Of a stretch of DNA of 37,099 bases, positions 26,084-35,700 are shown in pieces. Under the pieces are notes generated by a model. It was given only the letters and a program-made list of their open reading frames with translations. It was not told the origin of the DNA and did no database searches. The stretch lies in contig CAZAKZ010000046.1 in NCBI GenBank assembly GCA_964485695.1, forward strand, positions 1 to 37,099. Direction: 5' to 3'. The position numbers were made by a program, and so were the translations under genes. The DNA is from CAZAKZ01 sp964485695 (GTDB lineage: Bacteria; Planctomycetota; JAFGQW01). Within the stretch, counting starts at the first letter, position 1; each line of letters opens with the position of its first letter.

Positions 26084-26175
26084 TCCCATGCGTTTGGATT
26101 TCTAATGCCTGTCCTCGGTGTGAAGTGTTCCGTCGTTTCCAGGGAGCCATCCCTGCACCGTGAAGGAGAAAAACC

Positions 26176-26499
26176 ATGAAAATCGGCGTAGCCGCCATGG
26201 GCGAATCGCTGGACGTAGAGGTGTCCGGCCAGTTTGGACGCTGTCCCTACTTTGTCATCGTGGACCCGGATACCCTCGAGTTCGAGGCGTTTTCCAATTC
26301 CGCCGCCGTGATGCCGGGGGGTGCGGGCCCGGCCGCGGTCCAGGAACTCGTCAATCACGGCGCGGAAGCGGCATTGGCCGGCCGCATCGGTCCCAAGGCC
26401 GAACAGGCGCTCGAGGCCGCAGGGATCAAGTTTTCCGAGGCCTCGGGAACGATCCGAAAGGCCGTCCAGGATTTTTCGCGGAAAGAACAGGGCGCATGA
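26176..26499 (+). CDS. NifX-like dinitrogenase-cofactor family protein
   Basis: 107 residues beginning MKIGVAAMGESLDVEVSGQFGRCPYFVIVD, the family's opening with the conserved FGRCPYF. A middle strand-helix pair (AGPAAVQELVNHGAEAALAGRIGPKAEQAL) and GIKFSEASGTIRKAV complete the small alpha/beta fold. The gene ends with an ATGA overlap into the MinD-type ATPase. The family binds cofactor precursors. It lies 92 nt after the DUF5320 gene, within the same probable transcript. Confidence 0.88.
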   Translation: MKIGVAAMGESLDVEVSGQFGRCPYFVIVDPDTLEFEAFSNSAAVMPGGAGPAAVQELVNHGAEAALAGRIGPKAEQALEAAGIKFSEASGTIRKAVQDFSRKEQGA

Positions 26500-27374
26500 T
26501 CGTTACGTTTGCCAGCGGAAAGGGCGGGACCGGGAAGACCACCATCGCCACGAATCTCGCCGCAACCCTCGACAAGATGGGACGCCCGGTTCAGCTGCTG
26601 GACTGCGACGTGGAGGAACCGAACTGCCATCTGTTCCTGAAGCCCGATATCCAGCAAGAGACGGTGGTGACCGTACCGGTTCCGGTGGTGGACGAGGACA
26701 GGTGCAGCAATTGCGGGGCCTGCGCCGATTTCTGCCAGTTCGGCGCCATCCTCCAGCTCGGGGACAGGATCCTGGTGCTTCCCGAGCTCTGTCTTTCCTG
26801 CGGGGGCTGCGGGCGGGTTTGCGTTGACGAGGCCATTTCCGAGAGGCCCAAGGAGGTCGGCGTGGTCAGGGAGGGACAAGCCGGTGGCATCGCCTTTGCC
26901 GAGGGCCGCCTGAAGGTGGGCGTGGCCCGCGCCATCCCCATCATCACCCGGGTCAAGGAGGGCATGGGCCGCGACGTGACCGTCCTCGTCGATGCGCCCC
27001 CCGGCACCAGCTGCCCCATGCTGGAGTCAGTGAAGGACGCCGACTTCGTCTGTCTGGTGGCCGAGCCCACGCCCTTCGGACTGAACGATCTCGAGATCGC
27101 AGTGGGGGGGGTCCGGCAACTGGATCTGCCTCTGGGCATCGTGATCAACCGGGCGGATATGGGGGATGACCGGGTGAAGCGCTTCTGTGCGGCGGAGGAG
27201 ATCGAGATTCTGGCGGAACTCCCGAACGATCGGCGCATTGCCGAGGCGTGTTCCCGGGGGGAGCTCATCGTGGACACGCTGCCCGAATACTGGAGTAGGT
27301 TTGCCATCCTGCTGAAGCGCATGGAGGGCATGGTCGCCGGTGCGCCCAACAGGGCCGTCGCCGGAAAGAAATAG
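26496..27374 (+). CDS. MinD/Mrp-type P-loop ATPase with two [4Fe-4S] ferredoxin sites, first copy
   Basis: 292 residues from ATG 26496 (ATGA overlap). The deviant Walker A GKGGTGKTT (8-16) belongs to the MinD/ParA/Mrp class. A ferredoxin insert (about 65-112) carries C70/C73/C76/C80 and C99/C102/C105/C109; neither set has the usual CP ending. Then follow the switch segment DAPPGTSCPML and VAEPTPFGLNDL. These are cytoplasmic nucleotide-dependent partners in Fe-S or metal cofactor handling. Homologous pairs of such ATPases are widespread in anaerobes, but the client is not known. It is translationally coupled to the NifX-like gene, and the next ATPase starts 9 nt downstream. Confidence 0.92.
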   Translation: MIVTFASGKGGTGKTTIATNLAATLDKMGRPVQLLDCDVEEPNCHLFLKPDIQQETVVTVPVPVVDEDRCSNCGACADFCQFGAILQLGDRILVLPELCLSCGGCGRVCVDEAISERPKEVGVVREGQAGGIAFAEGRLKVGVARAIPIITRVKEGMGRDVTVLVDAPPGTSCPMLESVKDADFVCLVAEPTPFGLNDLEIAVGGVRQLDLPLGIVINRADMGDDRVKRFCAAEEIEILAELPNDRRIAEACSRGELIVDTLPEYWSRFAILLKRMEGMVAGAPNRAVAGKK

Positions 27375-27383
27375 GACACAACC

Positions 27384-28313
27384 GTGAAAGAGATCGTCGT
27401 CATCAGCGGCAAGGGGGGAACGGGCAAGACGAGCCTCACGGCGTCGTTTGCCGCTCTGGCCGAGGGTGCCGTGATGGTGGACTGCGATGTGGACGCTCCG
27501 AACCTCGCCATCGTGCTGGATCCCCGGGTCGAACAGACATCGCCTTTTGTGGGTGGGAAGGTCGCGATCCCGGATCCCGAGACGTGTATTTCCTGTGGCG
27601 GCTGTGTCGAGGTGTGCCGGTATGGCGCCGTATCCCTGGACGGCCCCATCAATGAGCCGGGCGACGGGACGTCCGTGGTCGACGCGAAAGCCTGCGAGGG
27701 GTGCGGCGTATGCGTGGAGGTCTGTCCCGTCGACGCCATGCGATTGGAACCGGTGCAGGGAGGGGAGTGGTTCATCTCCCGCACCCGCCATGGCACCCTC
27801 GTCCACGCCCGCCTGGGCATCGGCCAGGACAATTCCGGCAAGCTGGTGAGCCTGGTTCGGAAAGAGGCCCGTGAGCTGGCCGGACGCGAATCGAACGGCC
27901 TCATGATCAGCGATGGGCCGCCGGGCATCGGATGCCCCGTCATCGCGTCGGTGAGCGGCGCGGACCTCGTGTTGATCGTGGTGGAGCCCACCGTGTCCGC
28001 CATCCACGATTTCGAGCGGGTGGTGGAGTTGACCCGCCACTTCGGCATTCCCGCTCTGGTCTGCGTCAACAAGTTCGACCTGAATCCGGCCCTGGCCGAA
28101 AGCCTCGAATCTCTGGCCGAACGGCTGGGCGTGGAGGCGGTGGGCAGGATTCCGTACGACAAGGTAGTCGTGGATGCACAGCTCGATCTCAAAAGCGTGG
28201 TCGAATACTCGACCGACGGCGTCTGTGCCTCTATTCGAGATATCTGGAAGAAAGTCGAGGCGCGTCTGGTTTCCGGCGAGGGTCGCCGTGAACGAAATAT
28301 CGAGACGCGCTGA
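27384..28313 (+). CDS. MinD/Mrp-type P-loop ATPase with two [4Fe-4S] ferredoxin sites, second copy
   Basis: 309 residues from GTG 27384. P-loop SGKGGTGKTS (8-17), ferredoxin sites C68/C71/C74/C78 and C104/C107/C110/C114 (the second with the normal CP), and the DGPPGIGCPV, VVEPTVSAIHDFERV and VNKFDLNP segments. The spacing between the two cysteine sets is larger than in the first copy. The pair probably forms a heterodimer, or two alternate homodimers, that load or couple electrons with ATP to a NifX-type carrier. It lies 9 nt after the first ATPase gene and 21 nt before the next NifX-like gene. Confidence 0.92.
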   Translation: MKEIVVISGKGGTGKTSLTASFAALAEGAVMVDCDVDAPNLAIVLDPRVEQTSPFVGGKVAIPDPETCISCGGCVEVCRYGAVSLDGPINEPGDGTSVVDAKACEGCGVCVEVCPVDAMRLEPVQGGEWFISRTRHGTLVHARLGIGQDNSGKLVSLVRKEARELAGRESNGLMISDGPPGIGCPVIASVSGADLVLIVVEPTVSAIHDFERVVELTRHFGIPALVCVNKFDLNPALAESLESLAERLGVEAVGRIPYDKVVVDAQLDLKSVVEYSTDGVCASIRDIWKKVEARLVSGEGRRERNIETR

Positions 28314-28334
28314 TTCAATTACGGAGAGAAAGAC

Positions 28335-28673
28335 ATGCGAGTCGCTACACCATGTGACGGAGAGCAGATGGCCCCACACTTCGGGCATGCGCCCCAGTTC
28401 GCGATCTACGACACGGACCCCCACACCTCCACGATCAAGAGCGAACAGTTCCTGAATCCTCCCCCCCACGAGCCCGGGCTGCTTCCGAAGTGGCTTGCGG
28501 AACAGGGCGCGAACGTGATTCTGGCCGGAGGCATGGGGATGCGCGCGAAGCAGCTGTTCGAGGAGAACGGGATCACGGTAGTCGTGGGCGTGGCTGGTAT
28601 GGCTCCGAAGGAGGCGGTGGAGGCCTACCTGAGGGGCACCTTGTCCACCGGGTCCAACCTCTGCGACCATTAG
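28335..28673 (+). CDS. NifX-like dinitrogenase-cofactor family protein, third of the operon
   Basis: 112 residues starting MRVATPCDGEQMAPHFGHAPQFAIYD, with the conserved FGHAPQF block and NVILAGGMGMRAKQLFEENGITVVVGV in the middle. A GGAGAG lies before ATG 28335. It is the fourth NifX-type domain in the window counting the fusion at 20574. Residues before the end, AVEAYLRGTL, match the tails of the other copies. It probably uses the two ATPases upstream as partners. Confidence 0.9.
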   Translation: MRVATPCDGEQMAPHFGHAPQFAIYDTDPHTSTIKSEQFLNPPPHEPGLLPKWLAEQGANVILAGGMGMRAKQLFEENGITVVVGVAGMAPKEAVEAYLRGTLSTGSNLCDH

Positions 28674-28729
28674 AAATACGTTGAAACCAGTTCTCGGCTC
28701 CTACTAGCCCCTGGCAGAAGAAGCGATCC

Positions 28730-29917
28730 ATGACAACGCACGACAAGGTGTCACCGGAAACCCAAGCGGTCCATGCGGGAATCGATCAATACCCTTTTCG
28801 ACCGGTGGTTCCACCCATCTACCAGACATCCACCTTCGGTTTCGAGACCGCGGACCAGGGAGCCGCGCTCTTCGCCGGGAAGGAGCGGGGGTACATCTAT
28901 TCACGGATGGGCAATCCCACCGTGGAGGCCCTCGAGACCTGCCTGGCCGAGCTCGAAGGGGGGTATGGCGCCCTGGCGTGCTCGAGCGGCATGGCCGCCA
29001 TCTACACGACCCTCCACACGCTCCTCCAGGCGGGTGACCACATCATCTGCAGTGATGCGGTCTATGGACCGACCTGTACGCTCGTGGAGAGGGAGCTGCC
29101 GAAGCACGGCACCGCCTCCACCATCGTGGATACGTCGGACCTGGACGCTGTCAGAGACGCCTTCGAGCCGAGCACCCGGGTTGTCTTCATCGAGACACCG
29201 GGGAATCCCACCCTCGTGATCTCCGATATCGAGGCCGTCTGCAACCTCGCCCACGATCACGGGGCTCTTGTGGTGGTGGACAACACCTTCATGAGTCCGG
29301 TCCTGCAGCAGCCGTTCAAGTGGGGTGCAGACGTGGTGGTTCACAGCCTGACCAAGTTCCTGAACGGCCATGCCGACGTGGTGGGCGGTGTGATCGTGAC
29401 CAGAGACGAGGCGCAGCACGCGGAGTTTCGAAAGGTCCTGAACCTCCTGGGCGGCGTGCTCCCGCCGCTGGAGTCGTTCCTGGTGCACCGGGGCGTCAAG
29501 ACCCTCGCGCTCCGGATGCAGAGACACTGCGAAAACGCGCAGAGAGTGGCCGCGTATCTGGTCGACCACCCGTCCGTGGAGTGGGTGTCCTATCCGGGCT
29601 TGAAGAGCCATCCTCAGTATGAAATCGGGCAGAAACAGATGTACGGGCCCGGTGGAATGATCAGCCTCAGCCTGAAGGGCGGCCTGGAAGCGGGCAAGAA
29701 GATGATGGGCGCCGTCGAGTTATGCGGCCTGGCGGTGAGCCTGGGCGGCGTGGAGACCCTGATCCAGCATCCTGCCAGCATGACGCATGCCTCCATGGGG
29801 CCGGAAGCGAGGAAGCGGGCCCGTATCTCGGACGGCCTCGTTCGCCTGTCCATCGGCATCGAAAACGCCGACGACCTCATCGAGGACCTGGATCGTGCCT
29901 TGGCAGCCTGCGGATGA
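28730..29917 (+). CDS. PLP-dependent Cys/Met-metabolism enzyme (methionine gamma-lyase or cystathionine gamma-synthase type)
   Basis: 395 residues, the usual length. PLP-binding features: YSRMGNPT near residue 63, ACSSGMAAIYTT (phosphate contact), DNTFMSPVLQQP and the Schiff-base lysine in HSLTKFLNGH. The methionine-lyase active-site cysteine (YGCT) is replaced by proline (YGPT), so gamma-synthase, sulfhydrylase or a different gamma-lyase specificity is possible. It follows the NifX-type gene by 56 nt and could be read from the same transcript, perhaps supplying sulfur; that is inference. The last few codons and the stop come from a degenerate MITE arm (29904-29939), so the C-terminus may have been altered by insertion. 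Confidence 0.87.
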   Translation: MTTHDKVSPETQAVHAGIDQYPFRPVVPPIYQTSTFGFETADQGAALFAGKERGYIYSRMGNPTVEALETCLAELEGGYGALACSSGMAAIYTTLHTLLQAGDHIICSDAVYGPTCTLVERELPKHGTASTIVDTSDLDAVRDAFEPSTRVVFIETPGNPTLVISDIEAVCNLAHDHGALVVVDNTFMSPVLQQPFKWGADVVVHSLTKFLNGHADVVGGVIVTRDEAQHAEFRKVLNLLGGVLPPLESFLVHRGVKTLALRMQRHCENAQRVAAYLVDHPSVEWVSYPGLKSHPQYEIGQKQMYGPGGMISLSLKGGLEAGKKMMGAVELCGLAVSLGGVETLIQHPASMTHASMGPEARKRARISDGLVRLSIGIENADDLIEDLDRALAACG

Positions 29918-29939
29918 ACTGGCGCGGACCCGGATCGAT
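29904..29939 (+). mobile_element. Degenerate half of the MITE-like element
   Basis: Thirty of 36 bases agree with the left arm of the element at 21567-21602 (CAGCCTGYGGATRAACT then GCGGACCCG). No right arm was found downstream. It includes the PLP-enzyme stop codon TGA (29915-29917). Confidence 0.6.
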
Positions 29940-30004
29940 CCGGTCGGATTCCCGGGCGCTTTCCATGTCGTGGCTTGAAAACCTCCACGGTTCCTGGTAG
30001 GTAA

Positions 30005-30029
30005 CGATTTCAGGTTGATCCTGAAATCG
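30005..30029. promoter_or_regulatory. Perfect 10-bp dyad upstream of the RND operon
   Basis: CGATTTCAGG (30005-30014), 5 nt, then CCTGAAATCG (30020-30029). It lies about 31 nt before the start codon of the TolC-type gene. It could be a repressor operator or the terminator hairpin of the preceding gene; no T-run follows, so I lean to an operator. Confidence 0.5.
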
Positions 30030-30060
30030 CGTCCACCACATCCATCTGGAGGCCGAGGTT

Positions 30061-31545
30061 TTGAAGCCCATATCACGCGGGCCGCTTGCCTCGGGGATAG
30101 GCACACGCCCTTCTCGCATCGTGTGGATCCGACCTGATCTCGCGGCCCTTGCCGTCCTTGCAGGCCTGGTCGTGGGATGTGCTCGAACGGCGTACGAGTC
30201 CCTCCCGCCGCCAGCGGATCCCCTTCCGATCGCACAGGAACAGCAATCGTCGGAACCGGCGTCCGCCCGGCCTGAGACATCTCCTGCTCCGGATTCCCTC
30301 GTCCTGGACGAGGCCATCCGCACCGCTCTCGCCCGCAATCCGGACGTCACCGGCGCCGCCGAGCACATCGCCGTGGCCGAGGCTCGGCTCAGAGAAGCGC
30401 GCGGCGCCTTTCTCCCCCTGCTCACCCTGGACGCGTCCGCGCTCCGTGCCGACTCGCCCTCGACGTATCTGTTCAAGCGCATCGATCAGCGAGGCCTCAA
30501 GCCCGGCGTGGACTTCAACCACCCCGACAAGCTCACGAACTACGAGGCCGGTGTGACGCTTCGCTACGACCTGTTCAGCGGCGGCAAGGACGCAGCGTCC
30601 CTGGACATGGCCGGAAAGGACCTGGACCTGGCCCGGTTGAACCAGGAGTGGGTGCGAAACGAACTCATCTCCGGGGTCATCACGACGTTCCACGAGATCA
30701 TCACCGCCGACGAGCTGCTGGCGGCCGAGGCCGCGGCCGTGGAGACTGTCAAGACCCAGGTGCATGAGGCCGAGGCCCGGTTCCGGGCCGGTGCGGTGCT
30801 CCGGGACGAGGTCCTGTCCCTCGAGGTGCGGCTGGCCGAAGCCGAGGACCGCTTCATCGCCGCCCGGAACGTGGGCCGCCTGGCCCGGGCGGCGCTGGCC
30901 AGCCTGCTGGCTGTGGAGCCTGCAGGCGGAGAGGGCCTGAAGTGCAGGGACGTTCCACCTCCCCCGGTCCCGGAGATCTGCGAGGCGGGGCTGGCCCTGG
31001 CCCAGAGGCGGGATCCGATCCTCCGGTCGGCGCACCTGGCCAAGAAGAAGGCCGCGGCCGGCTATCTCCCCACGGTGGGTGTGTTCGCCCGTTACTACCA
31101 CGATGTCGAGAAGGCGCGCTTCAACCACAACGACGCGAACTGGATCCTCGGTGCGGATCTCACCTGGAACCTCTTCAACGGCCTGCGAACCCGGGCCGGC
31201 TACGCCGCGGCCGGGGCTGCCGTCAAGCGGGCAGAGGCCGAGGTTCACCGCGCCCGTCTCGATCTGGAGCACAGGGTCCGCGACGCCTACATCCGCCTGG
31301 AGGGTGCGCGGTCCCGCCGGAAGGTGACCGAGGCGGTCGTGGATCGGGCCGCAGAGACGTTTGAACTGGTGACGCAGCGCTACCGCAAGGGCGCTGTGAC
31401 CGTCACGCGCTACCTCGAGGCCGAGCAGGACCGGACTTTCGCGCGGGTGAAGGCCCTTCGCGCCCGGTGCATGGAGCGGCGATCGCTGGCGGAGGTGGCG
31501 AGGGTCCTCGGGTGGTGGACGATTGGAAGGGCGGGTGAACCATGA
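30061..31545 (+). CDS. TolC-family outer-membrane efflux lipoprotein
   Basis: 494 residues from TTG 30061, with GGAGG 8 nt before it. The N-terminal stretch LAALAVLAGLVVGC ends in a lipobox with Cys41 (VVGC), so the protein is expected to be acylated and placed in the outer membrane. The remainder has the two TolC/OprM repeats with long helices (about 80-270 and 290-490): SLVLDEAIRTALARNPDV opens the first, and YRKGAVTVTRYLEAEQDR is a typical late helix. First gene of an RND operon; its end overlaps the adaptor's ATG by 4 nt. It forms the exit duct of the pump. Confidence 0.9.
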   Translation: MKPISRGPLASGIGTRPSRIVWIRPDLAALAVLAGLVVGCARTAYESLPPPADPLPIAQEQQSSEPASARPETSPAPDSLVLDEAIRTALARNPDVTGAAEHIAVAEARLREARGAFLPLLTLDASALRADSPSTYLFKRIDQRGLKPGVDFNHPDKLTNYEAGVTLRYDLFSGGKDAASLDMAGKDLDLARLNQEWVRNELISGVITTFHEIITADELLAAEAAAVETVKTQVHEAEARFRAGAVLRDEVLSLEVRLAEAEDRFIAARNVGRLARAALASLLAVEPAGGEGLKCRDVPPPPVPEICEAGLALAQRRDPILRSAHLAKKKAAAGYLPTVGVFARYYHDVEKARFNHNDANWILGADLTWNLFNGLRTRAGYAAAGAAVKRAEAEVHRARLDLEHRVRDAYIRLEGARSRRKVTEAVVDRAAETFELVTQRYRKGAVTVTRYLEAEQDRTFARVKALRARCMERRSLAEVARVLGWWTIGRAGEP

Positions 31546-32705
31546 TGAAGAACATCGCGGGCAAGCTCATATTCACGGGTAAGTGGATCCTCGGCCTCGC
31601 CGCCCTGGTTCTCCTCATGCTCTACCTCTCCGGCGTCTTCACCGCGGACAGGGCGAAGCCCGGTGAGTCCGTTCTGAAACCGGAGGCGTCGGGAAAGGAA
31701 CAGACGGCCCTGGCCGAGGTCCGAGGCGTTCCAATCTACTACGAGGCGGTGGGGTCCGTGCGGTCGCGCCGCCGCATCGAGGTGGCGTGTCAGACCTCGG
31801 GACGGATCCTCTCTGTCGAGGTGCGTGAGGGCAGCAAGGTCGAGAAGGGGGCTCTGGTCGCGCGGATCGAGTCGGATGTTCTGGAAGCGCGTCTCGACCA
31901 GGCGCGCCGGGCTCTGGAGGCCGCCCGTGCCGCGGAGCGTGCAGCCGCCGAGCGGGTCCTCGGCGTCGAGGCCGTTCTCGAGCGCGCTTCCGCCGAGCGC
32001 GATCGGGTCCAGAAACTGCTCGAGGAAAAGGCGGCCACCCCGCGTGAGGCCGAGGCGGCCGAGGCCGATTTCCGGCAGTCAAATGCTGCCGTGAGCGCTG
32101 CCCGGGCCGCCCTGGCCGGAGCCCGCGCCGAGGTGGCCCGCATCCAGGGCCGGGTGCGGGAAGCCGAGGTGGCCCTGGCCTACACCGAGGTCCGCGCACC
32201 CGAGGCGGGCGAGGTGGTGGACCGTATGGTGGACCCCGGGGACCTGGCCTGGACGGGCCGCCCCCTCATCGTGGTCCACGACCCCTACGATCTCCGCCTC
32301 GAGGCCGGGGTCCGGGAGGGACTCATCGGCAGGATTTCGGTGGGTGTGGAGGTGAAGGTGCTCGTGGAGGCCCTCGGCGCAGAGGTGGGGGCGAAGGTGG
32401 ACGAGATCGTTCCCTCCGCCGATGCCGCAAGCCGGACCTTTCTGGTGAAGGCCGCCCTTCCCTACAGGAAGGGACTTCGCACCGGGATGTTCGGCCGCCT
32501 GCAGCTCTTGCTGGGCGAGCGGGACGCCGTGGTCGTTCCCGAAGGTGCGGTGCGCCGCGTGGGTCAGCTCGAACAGGTCTCAGTGGTGGTGGACGGCCGG
32601 ATACAGAAGCAGTTCGTGCGCACGGGTCAGGTGCTGGGTAAACACGTCGAGGTACTCAGCGGCCTCAGCGGCGGAGAGTCGGTGGTGATCGGGGAGAGGG
32701 ATTGA
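31542..32705 (+). CDS. RND efflux adaptor (membrane fusion protein)
   Basis: 387 residues from ATG 31542 (ATGA overlap). An N-terminal hydrophobic helix (about 12-32) anchors it. Lipoyl halves flank a long alanine-rich helical hairpin (about 100-200): QTSGRILSVEVREGSKVEKGALVARIES and YTEVRAPEAGEVVDRMVDPGDLAWTG. A beta-barrel and a membrane-proximal domain follow (about 240-387). It links the TolC-type channel to the RND pump encoded 1 nt downstream. Substrate cannot be told. Confidence 0.92.
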   Translation: MMKNIAGKLIFTGKWILGLAALVLLMLYLSGVFTADRAKPGESVLKPEASGKEQTALAEVRGVPIYYEAVGSVRSRRRIEVACQTSGRILSVEVREGSKVEKGALVARIESDVLEARLDQARRALEAARAAERAAAERVLGVEAVLERASAERDRVQKLLEEKAATPREAEAAEADFRQSNAAVSAARAALAGARAEVARIQGRVREAEVALAYTEVRAPEAGEVVDRMVDPGDLAWTGRPLIVVHDPYDLRLEAGVREGLIGRISVGVEVKVLVEALGAEVGAKVDEIVPSADAASRTFLVKAALPYRKGLRTGMFGRLQLLLGERDAVVVPEGAVRRVGQLEQVSVVVDGRIQKQFVRTGQVLGKHVEVLSGLSGGESVVIGERD

Positions 32706-32706
32706 C

Positions 32707-35700
32707 ATGGCTGTCGATGAATCCGCCCCCCGCGGCCCGGTGGCCGCCCTGGTGCGGCCGTTTCTCACGCGGCCGTTCGCGCCCATGCTGCTCCTGGCGG
32801 CGCTGTTTCTCGGCGCCGGCGCTGTCTGGGTGACACCCAGGGAGGAAGAGCCGCAGATCGTGGTCCCCATGGCCGATGTGATCGTTCACTTTCCGGGGGC
32901 CGGGGCCGAGGAGGTGGAGAAGCTGGTGGCCACGCCCCTGGAGAGGTTGCTGTGGCAGATCGACGGCGTGGAGTACGTCTACTCCACCTCGCGGCGCGAC
33001 GTGGCCATGGTCACTGTCCGCTTCTACGTGGGCGAGGACCGCGAGCGCTCCTGGGTCAAGATCTACAACAAGATCGAATCCAACCTGGATCGGGTTCCAC
33101 CGGGTGTGCGCGGTTGGATGGTGAAGCCCGTGGAGATCGACGACGTACCCATCCTCACCCTCACCCTGCACTCGGACGCCATGGACGACCACGGCCTCAG
33201 GCGCGTGGGCGAGGAGGTGCTGGCGCGCCTCGACGAGGTGGAGAACCTCTCGCGCACCGAGGTGGTGGGGGGGCGGCGGCGCCAGGTGCGCGTGCGCCTC
33301 GATCCCGAGAGGCTGGCGGGCGTGGGCCTGGATCCGCTCCGGGTGCTCCGGGCGGTGGCCGGGTCCGACGCCGAGGTGACGGCCGGCGCTTTTTCACGGC
33401 GGAACAAGCGCTACCCCGTGACCGCGGGACCGTTTCTGGGCAGCGCGGAGGAGGTCCGACGCGTGGTGGTGGGGGTGCATGGGGACCGCCCCGTGCACCT
33501 GGAGGACGTGGCCGAGGTGACGGACGGACCCGAGGAGCCCGTCTCGCACGTCCGGTTCTGCCGGGGGCCTGCGGCCGAAGGGGAAGTAGCCCACAAGCTG
33601 TCCCGGCCGGCCGTGACCCTGGCCCTGGCCAAGAAGAAGGGCTCCAACGCCGTGGAGGTCGCCCAGGATATCCTGGCCGCCGTGGAGGCCCTCGAGGGCG
33701 AGGTGATCCCGGAAGGCGTTGAGGTCACCGTCACTCGCAACTACGGCGCCACCGCGGATGGCAAGGTGGACGACCTCTTGAGCGCCCTGGCCGTGGCCAT
33801 GATCTCGGTGGTGATCCTCCTCACCCTCGTCCTCGGCTGGCGGGAGGCCCTGGTGGTGGCCATTGCCGTTCCCATGAGCTTCTCGCTGGCGCTCTTCGTC
33901 AACTACCTGTCGGGGTACACCATCAACCGGGTCACCCTGTTCGCGCTGATCCTCTCCCTCGGCATCGTGGTGGACGACCCCATCACCAACATCGACAACA
34001 TCCAGCGCCACATCCGGTCCAGGCCGGCCCATCCCCTGTGGGCGACGCTGGCCGCGGTGCGCGAGGTGTTCCCGCCGGTCCTCATGTCCACGCTGGCCAT
34101 CATCGTCTCCTTCCTGCCCATGTTCTTCATCACCGGCATGATGGGGCCGTACATGGCGCCCATGGCGGCCAACGTGCCCTTCACCATCACCTTTTCCACG
34201 TTGGCGGCCCTCACAGTGGTCCCCTGGATCGCCTTCAAGCTTCTCGGCCGGAGGAGCCGGAATAATGCAACCGGACGTCGACCGGAAGAAGATCTGCATC
34301 GCACCTCTGGACCCGTTCATCGCCTCTATCGCACCGTGGTGGGCCCCCTTCTGGCCTACCGCGCGCTCCGGTGGGGACTCCTCGCCGCGGTGGTGTGCCT
34401 CGTGGGCCTGGCGGGGGTGCTGGCGCTGACGGGCCTGGTGCCGCTGAAGATGCTGCCCTACGCCGACCGCGACGAGTTCGAGGTGGTGCTGGACATGCCC
34501 GAGGGCACGCCCCTGGAGGCCACGGACCGGGCGGTGCGGGACCTGGAGGCCGTGCTCTCCACCGTGCCCGAGGTCACCGACTTCGAGTCCTACGTGGGCG
34601 TGGCCTCGCCCATGGATTTCAACGGCATGGTCCGGCACTACTACCTCCGATGCGAGGCGCACCACGCCGACATGCGCGTCAATCTACTCCCTCCGGAGAG
34701 GCGGGCCATGCAGAGCCACGCCATCACGCTTCGCATCCGGGATCGGCTCACGGCCGCGGCCGCGCGTCACGGCGCAGCGGTCAAGATCGTGGAGATCCCG
34801 CCCGGGCCGCCCGTCATCTCCACCCTCACCGTGGAGGTCTACGGGGATCCGGATCGCCGGTACGAGGAGCTGGAGAGGACCGCGCGCCTGGTGCGCGAAC
34901 GCATGGCGAAGGTGCCCGGCGTGGTGGACACGGACGACACCACCGAGGCGCCGCACACGCGGTGGGACTACGTCCTCGAACGGGAAAAGGCCGCCCTCCA
35001 CGGCATCGGGAACGAGGCCGTGGTCCGGGTGCTCCGCCTGGCGCTGGCCGGCGAGGAGGCCGCCACCGTTCACGAGGCCGGGGAGCGGAATCCGCTCCGG
35101 GTCGTGGTGCGGCTGCCCCTGGAGAAGCGGGCGGGTCCGGAGATGCTGGGCCGCATCGCGCTGGTGGGTGCCGCCGGCTGGCCAGTGCAGCTGGCGGAGA
35201 TCGGCCGCTTCGTGGAGCGCAGCGTGGATTCACCCGTCTACCACAAGAACCTGAACCGGGTGGTCTACGTCTTCGGCGAGACCGCGGGCATTCCGCCCGC
35301 GGAGGCGGTGCTCTCCCTCCAGTCCTCCTTCGAGAAGGAACCGCCCCCCGAGGGTACCCGCCTGGAGTGGGCCGGGGAGGGGGAGTGGAAGATCACCCTC
35401 GACGTGTTCCGGGACCTGGGCATCGCCTTTGGCGTGGCCCTTCTGTGCATCTATATGCTGCTCATCATCGAGACCGGCTCCCTGCTCCTGCCCGTGGTGA
35501 TAATGCTCTCCATCCCCCTCACCGCCATCGGCATCATGCCCGGTTTCTACTTCTTGAACCTCATCGCGGCCGGGGAGGTGAGCGGATACGCGGACCCGGT
35601 CTTCTTCACGGCCACGGGCATGATCGGCATGATCGCCCTCGGCGGCATCGTGGTGCGAAACGCCCTGGTACTGGTGAGCTTCATCCGCGACGCCCTCACA

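Noticed and set aside
26591..28318. 575-codon open frame on the - strand
   Set aside because: It lies opposite the two MinD-type ATPase genes, which have clear motifs; high GC leaves reverse frames open. The product is Ser/Arg/Thr-rich without domain logic.
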